Positions 32,486-41,722 of a DNA stretch of 64,000 nt are shown here, piece by piece. The stretch is from a bacterium (GTDB lineage Bacteria; UBP6; UBA1177). The first letter of the stretch is position 1. The number at the start of each line of letters is the position of its first letter. The translations under genes and the position numbers were made by a program. The notes beneath the pieces were generated by a model. It was not told the DNA's origin. It ran no database searches and was given only the letters and a program-made list of their open reading frames with translations. The stretch covers positions 1-64,000 of the forward strand of contig JAGCUA010000053.1 in NCBI GenBank assembly GCA_017963125.1, written 5' to 3'.

Positions 32486-34084
32486 ATGAAGCGCATTTAT
32501 GCAGACGCCCTCATCATCGGAAGCGGACTTTCAGGGCTTTCGACAGCTCTGAGCCTCGCCGAAAAAGGGCTTAAAACAGTAGTAGTCACGAAAGAGGCGA
32601 TCGATGTTTCGAACAGCGCGAACGCACAGGGCGGGATCGCGACTGTAACCGATTTCGACGTCGATTCTTTTGAAAAGCACATAAAGGACACGATCACTGC
32701 CGGAGCGGGCCTCAACAACGAAAAGGCGGTCCGTTTTTTTGTGGAAAACGGTCCCGACGCGATCAAATATTTTGAAAAACTCGGATGTCACTTCACCGAG
32801 AACGAAGACGGGAAACTTGATCTCGGACGCGAAGGAGGGCATTCAGAGCGCAGAGTCGTCCATGCAGGCGACATCACCGGTTTCGAGCTGATAAAAGTCG
32901 TCAAAAAGGCGGTCCTGCTCCACTCGAACATCACAGTTCTTGAAAATCACACGGCCATCGACGTCATCACCGAATCGAAGTTCATGTGCAGCGAAAGCAA
33001 TAAAATCATCGGAGCCTACGTTCTCGGCAGAAACGGTGAGATCCTTACCATCACAGCAAAAACTGTGCTTTTAGCGACAGGCGGCTGCGGAAAAGTTTAC
33101 CTCTATACGTCGAATCCCGATGTTACGACCGGCGACGGCGTTGCGATCGGCTTCCGTGCAGGCGTTCCGGTCGTCAATATGGAGATGATCCAGTTCCATC
33201 CGACGATCCTCTATCACGAAAAAATCAAGTCGATGCTCATTTCGGAGGCTCTGCGCGGCGAAGGCGGCGTTCTCATAAACAAACGCGGCGAAACCTTCAT
33301 GGAAAAGTATCATCCGCTCAAATCGCTTGCTCCGCGTGACATCGTTGCCCGCGCAATCGACCACGAGATGAAGATGAGCGGCGACGACTGCGTTTTTCTC
33401 GATATGACGAAGCTTGACGGACACTTTCTGCAGCAGCGTTTCCCGAACATCTTCAGAATCTGCATGGATGCGGGGATCGATATGCGGACAATGCCGATAC
33501 CGGTCGTTCCTGCGGCGCACTATTCATGCGGCGGTCTGCAGAGCGAACCGACAGGCAAGACTCTCATTCCGGGACTTTTCGTAAGCGGCGAAGTGGCACA
33601 CACGGGGCTTCACGGCGCAAACAGGCTTGCCTCGAACTCGCTTCTTGAAGCAGCCGTCATGGCGAAATACGTTGCCAAAGAGATCGTTGCCTATGTCGCA
33701 GACTACACCGGCGAATGTCCGGAACCGCCGGAATGGAATCCGGGAGACGCCGAAGACGAAGATGAAAAGATCATCATCAAGCAGAACTGGGACGAAGTCC
33801 GCCGCATCATGTGGAACTATGTCGGCATCGTCCGCAGCAACAAACGTCTTGAACGCGCTCTGGCGAGACTCGAACTGATGAAGCATGAAATCAACGAATA
33901 CTACTGGAATTTCAAAGTTTCACGCGACCTTCTTGAACTCAGGAACCTCACTCTCACGGCTGAACTCATCATCAAAAGCGCGATGAAGCGCAAGGAAAGC
34001 CGCGGTCTGCATTTCAATATCGACTATCCGAAACTGCTCGACGAAGCTAAAGACACAATTTTGACACCATCGGAAATATTTTAA
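32486..34084 (+). CDS. nadB: L-aspartate oxidase NadB
   Basis: The FAD loop ADALIIGSGLSGLSTALSLA, SNSANAQGGIATV, LGREGGHSERRVVHAGDITG, ATGGCGKVY and SCGGLQSEPTGKTLIPGLF identify NadB, first step of NAD synthesis (aspartate to iminoaspartate). The length of 532 aa is normal. Its flavin-linked relatives include fumarate reductase, but the AQGGIA and GREGGHS motifs support NadB. No nadA or nadC is adjacent. Confidence 0.9.
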   Translation: MKRIYADALIIGSGLSGLSTALSLAEKGLKTVVVTKEAIDVSNSANAQGGIATVTDFDVDSFEKHIKDTITAGAGLNNEKAVRFFVENGPDAIKYFEKLGCHFTENEDGKLDLGREGGHSERRVVHAGDITGFELIKVVKKAVLLHSNITVLENHTAIDVITESKFMCSESNKIIGAYVLGRNGEILTITAKTVLLATGGCGKVYLYTSNPDVTTGDGVAIGFRAGVPVVNMEMIQFHPTILYHEKIKSMLISEALRGEGGVLINKRGETFMEKYHPLKSLAPRDIVARAIDHEMKMSGDDCVFLDMTKLDGHFLQQRFPNIFRICMDAGIDMRTMPIPVVPAAHYSCGGLQSEPTGKTLIPGLFVSGEVAHTGLHGANRLASNSLLEAAVMAKYVAKEIVAYVADYTGECPEPPEWNPGDAEDEDEKIIIKQNWDEVRRIMWNYVGIVRSNKRLERALARLELMKHEINEYYWNFKVSRDLLELRNLTLTAELIIKSAMKRKESRGLHFNIDYPKLLDEAKDTILTPSEIF

Positions 34085-34102
34085 CAAGTTACAGGTTGCG
34101 CC

Positions 34103-35878
34103 ATGAAAAAAATCCTGTTAGCCGCAATCGTTTTTTCGATGATTTTTTTCGGTACAGGCTGCGGAAGTTCGTCGAAAAACGAAGAAGAGACCCCTGATTA
34201 CGATGACACTGAGACGGATGAGGGCACCGAGGAAGAGGATACTGAAGAAACGGATGCCGACGAAAATGCTCCGGAACTCTCCCCTGAAGATGAAGCGAAG
34301 CTGGAAAGCATAAAAAATCTTGCCGAAGAGTATGTCAGATTCTCCAACGGCACCGGCGTTGCCATCGGTTACGGGAAAGACGAGCTGCACTCCGTCGTCT
34401 ACGGTGTACGCAACAGCGAAACTCAGGAGCCGCTTTCCACAGGCGACCTTTTTGAAATCGGCAGCATCACCAAAAATTTCACTGCCGTAACGATGCTTCT
34501 TTTACAGGAAGAAGGAAAAATCGACCTTGACCAGACGATAGACAAGTGGTTCCCGGACTTTGAAAAAGGTGACATTATCACTGTCAGAATGCTTCTCAAC
34601 CACACGTCGGGGATTTTAGAGTGGAACGAATTCAACGATCTGGAAGCAACTGTAGACAAGGTCAACGGACAGTTTAACTTCGAGCCTGGTACCGACTGGT
34701 CGTACAGCAACACAAACTTTATTCTTGCAGGACTCATCATAAACAGAATCACTGGAAAGGATGCGGTCGAAGTGATCCGTGAAAAGATCCTTGATCCGCT
34801 CGGGATGACCCACACTTTTATGAAAAATTTCGAAGAGTATCCGTTGGACAGCAAGGCTCACGGTCACACATTCGACGAGTACGGAAATATTATTCCTTAT
34901 GAACTCAACGAACGTTTCTGGACTGCCGGAGGTATCGTCTCAAACCTTGAAGATATGTTCAAGTACGCTCACGCGCTTTTTAACGGAGACCTTCTTTCGG
35001 AAGAGAGCATGAAGGAGATGCTTGACTTTGTTAAAGTCTCGGGAACTCCTGTTTACGGACTCGCCATAATGCACGGCAACGGTTCCCACGGTAAATTCTA
35101 CTACCACGGCGGAGATGTGATCACCACTGCGGCAATGATGGCCTACTACCCTGAAACCGGCGAAATACACGTTCTTTTCAACAACAGCGGAAGCAGTTCC
35201 AGTACGCTGTATCTCCTCAATGACGAGATGGAATATGTTCTTATGGACGGCAAAACAGCTGAAAAGATAAGCAGTTTTCCTGATTGGGATGAACTTATAA
35301 AAAACGATGACGACACACAGGTCTTTGCCCTTTACGCTCCGCTGCCCGATTATCCAGCCGAAGAACTGAACGATTCTATCGGATATTTCGTCTATCCCGG
35401 AGACTACTATCCCGACTTTTACTGCACGCACTATCTGTTCAAAACTCAGGGTTATGTAAAGATCATACAGGAATGTTCTGAACCTTTGAGATACTACACT
35501 GATGATCTCAAGGTCAGAAGAACAGATATCGACATGTATCTCAGCGAATTCGAGGCAGCGGCGGAATCAGGCAACCCGACACAGAACTTCTACTTCACGA
35601 AATACGACTATTACTACGATATCGAAGATGCTTACGTCACTAAAATATGCTACGATCTTGAAGAAAGCGATCCTGACAAATATATGATGGTTTCAAGCGG
35701 TCCGCATCCGTCAGACCGTGAATTCTACCACATCTGGGGCAAATCGAAAATGGCTGAAGGCACAAGAGCCACCGGATGCGAGTGCTACAATAAAGACGGG
35801 ACAGAGCGGGAATGCACTGATGATGACCAGGCGGACGATGGAACCGAGGCTTCAAGACCTCCGATATTACTTTTCTAA
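34103..35878 (+). CDS. Serine hydrolase lipoprotein (beta-lactamase/DD-peptidase fold), copy 1
   Basis: The signal peptide ends in FGTGC, followed by an acidic linker to about residue 65. The active-site motifs SITK (121-124), YSN (201-203) and HGG (335-337) fit the class-C beta-lactamase/LACTB fold. NHTSGI is also typical. A C-terminal part (about 390-590) with DIDMYLSEFEAA, FTKYDYYYDIED and a Cys-containing tail is shared with the next gene and unknown otherwise. It may cleave cell-wall peptides or esters outside the cell. The following paralogue indicates tandem duplication. Confidence 0.82.
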   Translation: MKKILLAAIVFSMIFFGTGCGSSSKNEEETPDYDDTETDEGTEEEDTEETDADENAPELSPEDEAKLESIKNLAEEYVRFSNGTGVAIGYGKDELHSVVYGVRNSETQEPLSTGDLFEIGSITKNFTAVTMLLLQEEGKIDLDQTIDKWFPDFEKGDIITVRMLLNHTSGILEWNEFNDLEATVDKVNGQFNFEPGTDWSYSNTNFILAGLIINRITGKDAVEVIREKILDPLGMTHTFMKNFEEYPLDSKAHGHTFDEYGNIIPYELNERFWTAGGIVSNLEDMFKYAHALFNGDLLSEESMKEMLDFVKVSGTPVYGLAIMHGNGSHGKFYYHGGDVITTAAMMAYYPETGEIHVLFNNSGSSSSTLYLLNDEMEYVLMDGKTAEKISSFPDWDELIKNDDDTQVFALYAPLPDYPAEELNDSIGYFVYPGDYYPDFYCTHYLFKTQGYVKIIQECSEPLRYYTDDLKVRRTDIDMYLSEFEAAAESGNPTQNFYFTKYDYYYDIEDAYVTKICYDLEESDPDKYMMVSSGPHPSDREFYHIWGKSKMAEGTRATGCECYNKDGTERECTDDDQADDGTEASRPPILLF

Positions 35879-35900
35879 ATAACAGCAAAAGGAGAACGAA

Positions 35901-37769
35901 ATGAAAAAACTCTTTATTACAATGATCCTTCTTTCAATGGTTTTCTTCGGAACATCATGCGGAAGTTCCTCTAAAGACAAAAATAAAGAGGAAACTCCGG
36001 AGACCGACGATATCGAAACAGACAGCGATACCGGCGAAGAAGATACCGGCACCGAAGACGAAAGCGACAGTGAGGACGAAACGGAAGACACTGAGATCGA
36101 CGACGAAGAACCGGATACGGAAGGGCCTCTTACCGATGAAGAGAAACTTGAGAGCATAAAAAATCTTGCCGAAGAGTATGTCAATTTCGCACACGGCACA
36201 GGCGTCGTCGTTGGTTACGGAAAAGACAAACTCACCTCTTTTGCTTACGGCGTTCGCAACAGCGAAACAAAAGAGGAACTCAAGGCCGACGATCTTTTTG
36301 AAGTCGGCAGCATAACCAAAAATTTCACGGCAGTCACCATGCTTCTTTTGCAGGAAGAGGGCAAAATCGACCTCGACGAGACAATAGACACATGGTTCCC
36401 CGACTTTGAAAAAGGCGACATCATCACTGTCAGAATGCTCCTCAACCACACTTCCGGCATCATGGAGATGAGCGAGGTCATGGATCCTGAGGATGTCGTC
36501 GAAGACGTCAACGGCAGATTCGACTTCGAGCCGGGAACTTCATGGACTTACATCAACGCAAATTTTGTTCTCGCAGGACTGATTATGAGCGAAGTCGCCG
36601 GAAAACCGGCACATGAAGTCATCCGTGAAAAAATCATCGATCCTCTCGGTCTCACCCACACTTTCATGAAAGGTTTCGAAGAACATTCCGCAGAGAATAA
36701 AGCTCACGGACACGCCTACGATGCTCACGGAAATATCGTTCCCTACGAATATCAGCACAAGGCATGGACGGCCGGTTCTCTCGTTTCAAACGTCGAAGAC
36801 CTTTTCAAGTACGGCTATGCGCTTTTCCACGGACAGATCCTCTCGAAAGAAAGCATGGATCAGATGCTCGATATAGTTGAACTTCTGGGAGAGCCTGTCT
36901 ACGGCCTTGGTACGCAGTACGGCAAAGGTTCGCACAGTGAATTTTACGGACACGGCGGAGATGTTTTCGCATCACACTCAATGCTTTACTACTACCCGGA
37001 AACAGATGAAATCCACATAATCCTCAACAACTTCAACGAAAGCAAGGATATGTACGTCCTGAACGACGAAATGGAATACGTTCTCACGGACGACTCTCCC
37101 GCCAGAAAGAAAACAGAATTCCCTGACTGGGAAGAACTCACGGATGCAGACCAGCACACCCAGATCTTCGCTCTTTATTCAATAATGGAAGATTACCCCG
37201 TGTATAATTTAGACTACGGTATCGGCTACTTCGCATATCCTGAAGACGAGTATATCAACTACTACTGCACACAGTATATGTTCAGATACCAGAGCTACGG
37301 AGTAACGATCGTAAAAATCGCTTCTGAGTGCATCGAACCGAAAGAATATTATGTCGGACCGTTCAAAGTTCAGCGAACCGACATCGATATGTATCTCAGC
37401 GATTTCAAGGATGCCATCAGTTCCGGCGCTCCGACGCAGCAGTTCTATGTCACGAAATACGATTATTACTATGACCTTGATCGTGAATATGTCTACAAAT
37501 ACTGCTACTACCTTGAAGACAGCGACCCAGACAAATACATGGTAATTTCAAAAGACAAAAACCCGTCAAAAACAGAATTTTATCACGTTTGGGGCAAGAC
37601 GAAAATGGATGCAAGCAAAAAACTTGTCGGCTGCCACTGCTACAACGAAAGTGAAAAAGAACGCGAATGCACCGAAAATGACGAATATCCGCCGAAAGAA
37701 GAAACCGAAGAACCGGAAGAATCCGGCGACGATGATGAAATCACGGACAACGAAACTCCGGATGAATAA
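35901..37769 (+). CDS. Serine hydrolase lipoprotein (beta-lactamase/DD-peptidase fold), copy 2
   Basis: Signal peptide ends in FGTSC and the acidic linker is longer than in copy 1. SITK (137-140), YIN (in TSWTYINANF) and HGG (in FYGHGGDVF) form the active site. It shares with copy 1 both the catalytic domain and the Tyr-rich C-terminal domain (TDIDMYLSDF, VTKYDYYYDLD, GCHCYNESEKERECTEND), plus its own acidic tail. RBS AAAAGGAG precedes the ATG. Divergence between the two suggests an old duplication. Confidence 0.82.
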   Translation: MKKLFITMILLSMVFFGTSCGSSSKDKNKEETPETDDIETDSDTGEEDTGTEDESDSEDETEDTEIDDEEPDTEGPLTDEEKLESIKNLAEEYVNFAHGTGVVVGYGKDKLTSFAYGVRNSETKEELKADDLFEVGSITKNFTAVTMLLLQEEGKIDLDETIDTWFPDFEKGDIITVRMLLNHTSGIMEMSEVMDPEDVVEDVNGRFDFEPGTSWTYINANFVLAGLIMSEVAGKPAHEVIREKIIDPLGLTHTFMKGFEEHSAENKAHGHAYDAHGNIVPYEYQHKAWTAGSLVSNVEDLFKYGYALFHGQILSKESMDQMLDIVELLGEPVYGLGTQYGKGSHSEFYGHGGDVFASHSMLYYYPETDEIHIILNNFNESKDMYVLNDEMEYVLTDDSPARKKTEFPDWEELTDADQHTQIFALYSIMEDYPVYNLDYGIGYFAYPEDEYINYYCTQYMFRYQSYGVTIVKIASECIEPKEYYVGPFKVQRTDIDMYLSDFKDAISSGAPTQQFYVTKYDYYYDLDREYVYKYCYYLEDSDPDKYMVISKDKNPSKTEFYHVWGKTKMDASKKLVGCHCYNESEKERECTENDEYPPKEETEEPEESGDDDEITDNETPDE

Positions 37770-37826
37770 GCGCGCCGTGTCGTAGTAACGGCGAAACAAC
37801 GTGACGACGTGACGTCGAGGGCGCGC
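37770..37826. repeat. GC-clamped iteron element, copy 3
   Basis: GCGCGCC (37770-37776) and GGCGCGC (37820-37826) are perfect inverted ends, with 8-bp units CGTGACGA and CGTGACGT inside. Same plan as the elements at 20621 and 21663, but with a different iteron. Confidence 0.6.
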
Positions 37827-37845
37827 AATTAAACAAGGCTTTCCA

Positions 37846-38511
37846 ATGAATGTTCTCAACAAATTCGGCTGGTTCATAGTTCCGACACTGATGTTTTCTT
37901 TAGTCGAGCTGGTGGGAGAAAAATATATTCCCGGTTACAAATTGGCTGAACTACAGGTAAGGACAACGACTGAAGATATTTTTCATGTCGCTATTATCTA
38001 TTTGTTAGTTGCAATTCTTATGGATTTTGCCTTTTACGAGCATACACAAAACTATCTCTACACTTTTTACCGCGAATCTTTTTTCGACAGAAACTGGTTT
38101 CTTCTCATTCTTCCGGCTTATTCGTTCCGCGTATTTCACGGTGATCCAAAGATTTACATCATCGCGGCATTAGCATTGATCCTAATCAACGAGCCTTTCA
38201 GAAGATGGAGAATGAAGAAAAGAGTGATTGCTGCGGAAAAAGCGAAAAATCTTCTGGAACATCCTTATTACGACGCGACAAAAGTGGAATTGAAACACTA
38301 CACAAAGAACTTTTTTATAAGAAGCTGGTTTATGTTCATTATCCCGTGGGGACTTATTCTTATTACCGATCCTGGTCGCAGAGGTGCTTTCTATAACCCC
38401 ATGTTAATAGCTTTCGGTTTTTTTGAGGCATTCTGCAAGAGCAAAGCCCGCAAAGAAATCAAAGCAATGCTCGGAGAAGATAATTTTATAGATTTTACGG
38501 AAGATTCCTGA
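37846..38511 (+). CDS. Integral membrane protein of unknown function
   Basis: The 221-aa product has about five hydrophobic segments, near residues 7-25, 45-65, 80-95, 105-120 and 160-180, and positively charged ends. A recurrent feature is RxxF/W pairs (FRRWRMKKR, IRSWFMF). No family recognised. Convergent with trxA, almost touching it. Confidence 0.55.
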   Translation: MNVLNKFGWFIVPTLMFSLVELVGEKYIPGYKLAELQVRTTTEDIFHVAIIYLLVAILMDFAFYEHTQNYLYTFYRESFFDRNWFLLILPAYSFRVFHGDPKIYIIAALALILINEPFRRWRMKKRVIAAEKAKNLLEHPYYDATKVELKHYTKNFFIRSWFMFIIPWGLILITDPGRRGAFYNPMLIAFGFFEAFCKSKARKEIKAMLGEDNFIDFTEDS

Positions 38512-38515
38512 AGAA

Positions 38516-38839
38516 CTACAGATTCCTTTTGACCAAATCTTCGAGTTCCTCTTTCGGAACAAGACCGACTGAAGTTTCAACTTCCTGACCGTTTTTGAAA
38601 ACTTTGATGCACGGAATCCCGCGGATTTTGTACTTGAACGAAAGTTCCATGTTTTCATCGGTATCGACCTTTACGAATTTGACATTTGCATTGTCTGCGT
38701 AGTCGTTCGAAAGCTCTTCGAAAATAGGACCAAGCATTTTGCACGGACCGCACCACTGAGCCCAGAAATCAACGATCGCGACACCTTTGAAATCAATGAC
38801 TTCCGCCTGAAAAGTCTCTTCATTTGCATGAATAAGCAT
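38516..38839 (-). CDS. trxA: Thioredoxin
   Basis: The 107-aa protein has VDFWAQWCGPCK (C30, C33), VDTDEN and GIPCIKVFKNGQ, the normal thioredoxin layout. It reduces protein disulfides. One extra Cys sits right after the cis-Pro (IPC), as in some anaerobe thioredoxins. AGGAGG precedes the ATG. Confidence 0.95.
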   Translation of the reverse strand: MLIHANEETFQAEVIDFKGVAIVDFWAQWCGPCKMLGPIFEELSNDYADNANVKFVKVDTDENMELSFKYKIRGIPCIKVFKNGQEVETSVGLVPKEELEDLVKRNL

Positions 38840-38848
38840 TGTTTCCTC

Positions 38849-39382
38849 CTATTTGAAAACTATTTTTTTGATGTTGTTTTTGCTCAGTTCGAGGACTTCC
38901 CTTTCAAGATCGGGATAGTCTTTTTTGCTCTCGTTTCCTTCGTTACTGACCTGAATTTTGTAGAAAAACGCCGCAACCGGAGTTTTTTCGCCCTCGATAT
39001 GAATGAAGAAAACCCTGTTGTCTTCGATTTCGACAGGCTCTTTGCTCTCGCCTTTTACTTTCGGCACGATATGGTAGAGCGCCTTCATCGAACAGAACTT
39101 TCTGACGGGAACGAATCTGCCGTCCTCAAAGCACGAAACATCGTCGCTGCTTTTGAAATCGATCTCTTTGATGTCGGAGAATTTGAGCATAAGCTCGTTG
39201 ACGCCCTGAGCAGCAGAAATCGTCGTAGTTTCAGCCAAAGACTTGCTGCCGATCTGTGCAGCCTCGATCTTTACGATTTTACCCGAAACCGTCTTGCCGT
39301 TTTTCAGCGTGATCGTCACATTTTCGGCAAACAGAAGCGACGAAACAAACAAAATTGCAAAAAACATGAAAAATTTCTTCAT
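38849..39382 (-). CDS. Exported protein of unknown function
   Basis: ATG at 39382 has GGAGG before it. A signal peptide (MKKFFMFFAILFVSSLLFAE) precedes a 157-residue beta-rich domain beginning VTITLKNGKTVSGKIVKIEA, a pattern often seen as an SH3-like or Sm-like fold in Myxococcota secreted proteins. No catalytic motif. It lies between trxA and a RelA/SpoT-like gene on the same strand. Confidence 0.6.
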   Translation of the reverse strand: MKKFFMFFAILFVSSLLFAENVTITLKNGKTVSGKIVKIEAAQIGSKSLAETTTISAAQGVNELMLKFSDIKEIDFKSSDDVSCFEDGRFVPVRKFCSMKALYHIVPKVKGESKEPVEIEDNRVFFIHIEGEKTPVAAFFYKIQVSNEGNESKKDYPDLEREVLELSKNNIKKIVFK

Positions 39383-39396
39383 AACAACCTCCAAAA

Positions 39397-40569
39397 TTAT
39401 TTTATTTCAGTTTCCCAAGGATGCTGTCTCATATACCTGATAACATTCGTAAGGACACGTTTTCTTGCCGCGATCGTCTGATTTTTCTTGTATTCTTCGT
39501 GGTTCGCGCGTCCTGAGCGGCTTTCGATGAAGCTCTCCTCGTCTAAGATCTGCACTTCGAACGGGAAGAAAAAGCGATAGATCGGTTTCGCCGGATTTAT
39601 CGGGTCTTCCATCGTGATCAGAAGCCGGCTCGTGAGCTGGATCGAAGAGTACGAAGTCGAAGAATAAAGGTTCGTCTCCTCGATATTTCTCTTTGTGATC
39701 TCCTCTTTTTCCTCCGGCGGGATTTCGAGATATTTTTCAAGGAAATCGGCAACGTCTTCCTGAGACCACGACGAAAGATCGTACGATTTCAGCTCTTCGA
39801 CGCCTTCGATGAAACGCGGAATGTTGACGACGTTGTTTTTTGTCCGGCTCGGCTTGATGTTGGCGAACGAAATAACGTGATTTGTCGCGAAATACCTGAG
39901 CACAAGAATGATGTCGAGTTTTGTATAGGTCACGATCCGCACTCCTACGCGGTCGAAAATGTCGGCGGTGACATTCTCCTTTTTGTGGAGAAGTTTGAGA
40001 ATCAGGCTGTCACGTGATTTGTCGTTTTTTATTTCGAAAAGTTTTAGTCTGATCGCGTCGTCGCCCGTTCCCAGGAAGTAACCGCCCGCAGAATTGCCGT
40101 TCAGGTGTGCACTGAACCTTTTGTAAATCTGGTTTCTGATGCCCGGCATAAAACTTTTTGCGAGGTCATTTTCGACGTGCGTGATCGTATGCGCCACTCT
40201 CAGGATCGCACAGGCCCAGGCCTGCTCAAGCGTTTTCTCCTTTTCCGAAGCCATGATGAGCAGGCTCACGATATCGTCGTTGCAGAGAATGTCCGGCGGA
40301 ATCACTAAAGTCTCCCCTTTTCCTTCGGGATCTTCGAGAAGATAGCTCTGAATAAAGGTTTTCGCCTCGCTCAGAATCGCAGAAACAGTCTCCGCAATTT
40401 TAGGATCAGTTATGTCGTAACCGTAATTTTTGATGAAAACGAGTCCCGATTCCCTGTCGTGAACGTTGAGCCTTTCGATGTCGATGAAACTTTTCTGAGA
40501 AAAAATCGCATCAAAAAGCTCGAAAGGGAATTTCAGAAAATTTTTTTCGAGTTTGTTTTTAAGTTCCAT
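39397..40569 (-). CDS. RelA/SpoT-fold-like protein (TIGR04552-type)
   Basis: I take ATG 40569 with GGAGG ten bases upstream. The protein (390 aa) resembles a family I recall from Myxococcota (possibly TIGR04552). Segments match (p)ppGpp synthetase motifs: FDRVGVRIVTYTKLD (for D-x-x-G-x-R-I), YSSIQLTSRLLI (for GYRSLHL) and FPFEVQILDEESFIE with HEEYKKNQ (for EVQIRT...H..YK). A nucleotidyltransferase fold is therefore likely; whether it makes (p)ppGpp is uncertain. A TATAAT at 40602-40607 on this strand may be its -10 element. Confidence 0.6.
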   Translation of the reverse strand: MELKNKLEKNFLKFPFELFDAIFSQKSFIDIERLNVHDRESGLVFIKNYGYDITDPKIAETVSAILSEAKTFIQSYLLEDPEGKGETLVIPPDILCNDDIVSLLIMASEKEKTLEQAWACAILRVAHTITHVENDLAKSFMPGIRNQIYKRFSAHLNGNSAGGYFLGTGDDAIRLKLFEIKNDKSRDSLILKLLHKKENVTADIFDRVGVRIVTYTKLDIILVLRYFATNHVISFANIKPSRTKNNVVNIPRFIEGVEELKSYDLSSWSQEDVADFLEKYLEIPPEEKEEITKRNIEETNLYSSTSYSSIQLTSRLLITMEDPINPAKPIYRFFFPFEVQILDEESFIESRSGRANHEEYKKNQTIAARKRVLTNVIRYMRQHPWETEIK

Positions 40570-40736
40570 GGTTTGCAAACCTCCAAAGGTCGAAACGCGC
40601 TATTATACTAAATTTTTCGGAAATTGCGAGAGAAAGGGAGAATCAAAATTTCAGGAATGATTTTTTTAAGAAAATTCATCCGGGTGTTTGATTTTATTTT
40701 CGTTGTAAGACATTATCGATAGCGGGAGGTGAAAGT

Positions 40737-41180
40737 ATGAACAAATATATGGAAATCGCTCTTCAGGAAGCGAAAAACGGCATAAATGCAGGTCACGGCG
40801 GTCCTTTCGGATGCGTTGTTGTCAAAAACGGCGAAATCGTCGGACGCGGTCACAATGAAGTGATAAGGCGCAACGACCCGACATGTCACGGCGAAGTTAT
40901 GGCTATACGCGACGCATGCAGAAATCTGAACTCGTTCGACCTTTCAGGATGCGAACTTTATACAACGGCAGAACCCTGCCCCATGTGTTTCGGCGCGATA
41001 CTCTGGGCCAACATAAGAAAAGTTTACTACGGCTGCACCATAGCTGACACCGACAAACTTGGTTTCCGTGACGAAATTTTCTGCACTTCATCTTTCGACA
41101 TAAAAACGGAGATGGACAGAAAGGAATGCCTCGGTCTTTTTGAAGAATACAAAGCGATCAAGGACAGAAAAAGTTACTGA
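40737..41180 (+). CDS. Nucleoside/guanine deaminase
   Basis: A cytidine-deaminase-fold enzyme: CHGEVMAIRDA (H51, E53) and AEPCPMCFGAI (C81, C84) bind zinc. The KVYYGCTIADTDKLGFRD stretch and length (147 aa) fit guanine deaminase of the GuaD type rather than TadA. It turns guanine into xanthine. GGGAGG precedes the ATG. It stands alone. Confidence 0.8.
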   Translation: MNKYMEIALQEAKNGINAGHGGPFGCVVVKNGEIVGRGHNEVIRRNDPTCHGEVMAIRDACRNLNSFDLSGCELYTTAEPCPMCFGAILWANIRKVYYGCTIADTDKLGFRDEIFCTSSFDIKTEMDRKECLGLFEEYKAIKDRKSY

Positions 41181-41239
41181 CAGCAGAATTTCAGCTGGGT
41201 TTTTAGTACAAAAAATAATTCAAAAAATTTACCCAATCC

Positions 41240-41272
41240 TCATTATCTGTCATTTTGTTCCTTGCGTTTCTT
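41240..41272. repeat. 33-bp direct repeat, copy 1
   Basis: TCATTATCTGTCATTTTG followed by TTCCTTGCGTTTCTT. It matches 42853-42885 at 31 of 33 positions, same orientation. It forms the 3' end of the small gene next to it. Confidence 0.7.
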
Positions 41273-41545
41273 TATCATTTCGTCAAGCTCCATCTTGAAT
41301 CTCATCCATGTTTCTCTATCACACTCATCACCCCATGAATTTCCGGATTTAGCGAAGTCATCAAAATCTTGATCCATACGCTCAAGTGTTATAAGCGATA
41401 AATCCTGCATGATTGATTTCACATAATCGCAAAAAGTGCCGACAATATAAGTTCTTCGCCCCATGGCGTATCTCATGGCACAACTCAACATTAATTCTAA
41501 ATCTTTGTTAAGTTCTATAGTTTTGTTAACAACTTCTGTTTTCAT
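41243..41545 (-). CDS. Small protein of unknown function
   Basis: ATG 41545 has GGAG six bases before it; product 100 aa: MKTEVVNKTIELNKDLELML, AMRYAMGRRTYIV and DRETWMRFKMELDEMIKKR. Acidic and helical with no known domain. It resembles small phage or plasmid proteins, which is an impression only. Divergent from a DUF1016 gene in the AT-rich island. Confidence 0.5.
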   Translation of the reverse strand: MKTEVVNKTIELNKDLELMLSCAMRYAMGRRTYIVGTFCDYVKSIMQDLSLITLERMDQDFDDFAKSGNSWGDECDRETWMRFKMELDEMIKKRKEQNDR

Positions 41546-41722
41546 TGTGATCTCCAAAGATAAAATTCGCAAAAACAACAAAAGCATTATAAAATATCTA
41601 TATTGAAAAGTCAAATTATTTTCTAAGCACAACAAAATAAATTTACAAAAAATCTCCTAAATATTTTACAAAAATTGAAATTTGTGAATAAAATATGCAG
41701 TGGTTTTTGTTTGGGGTATGCA

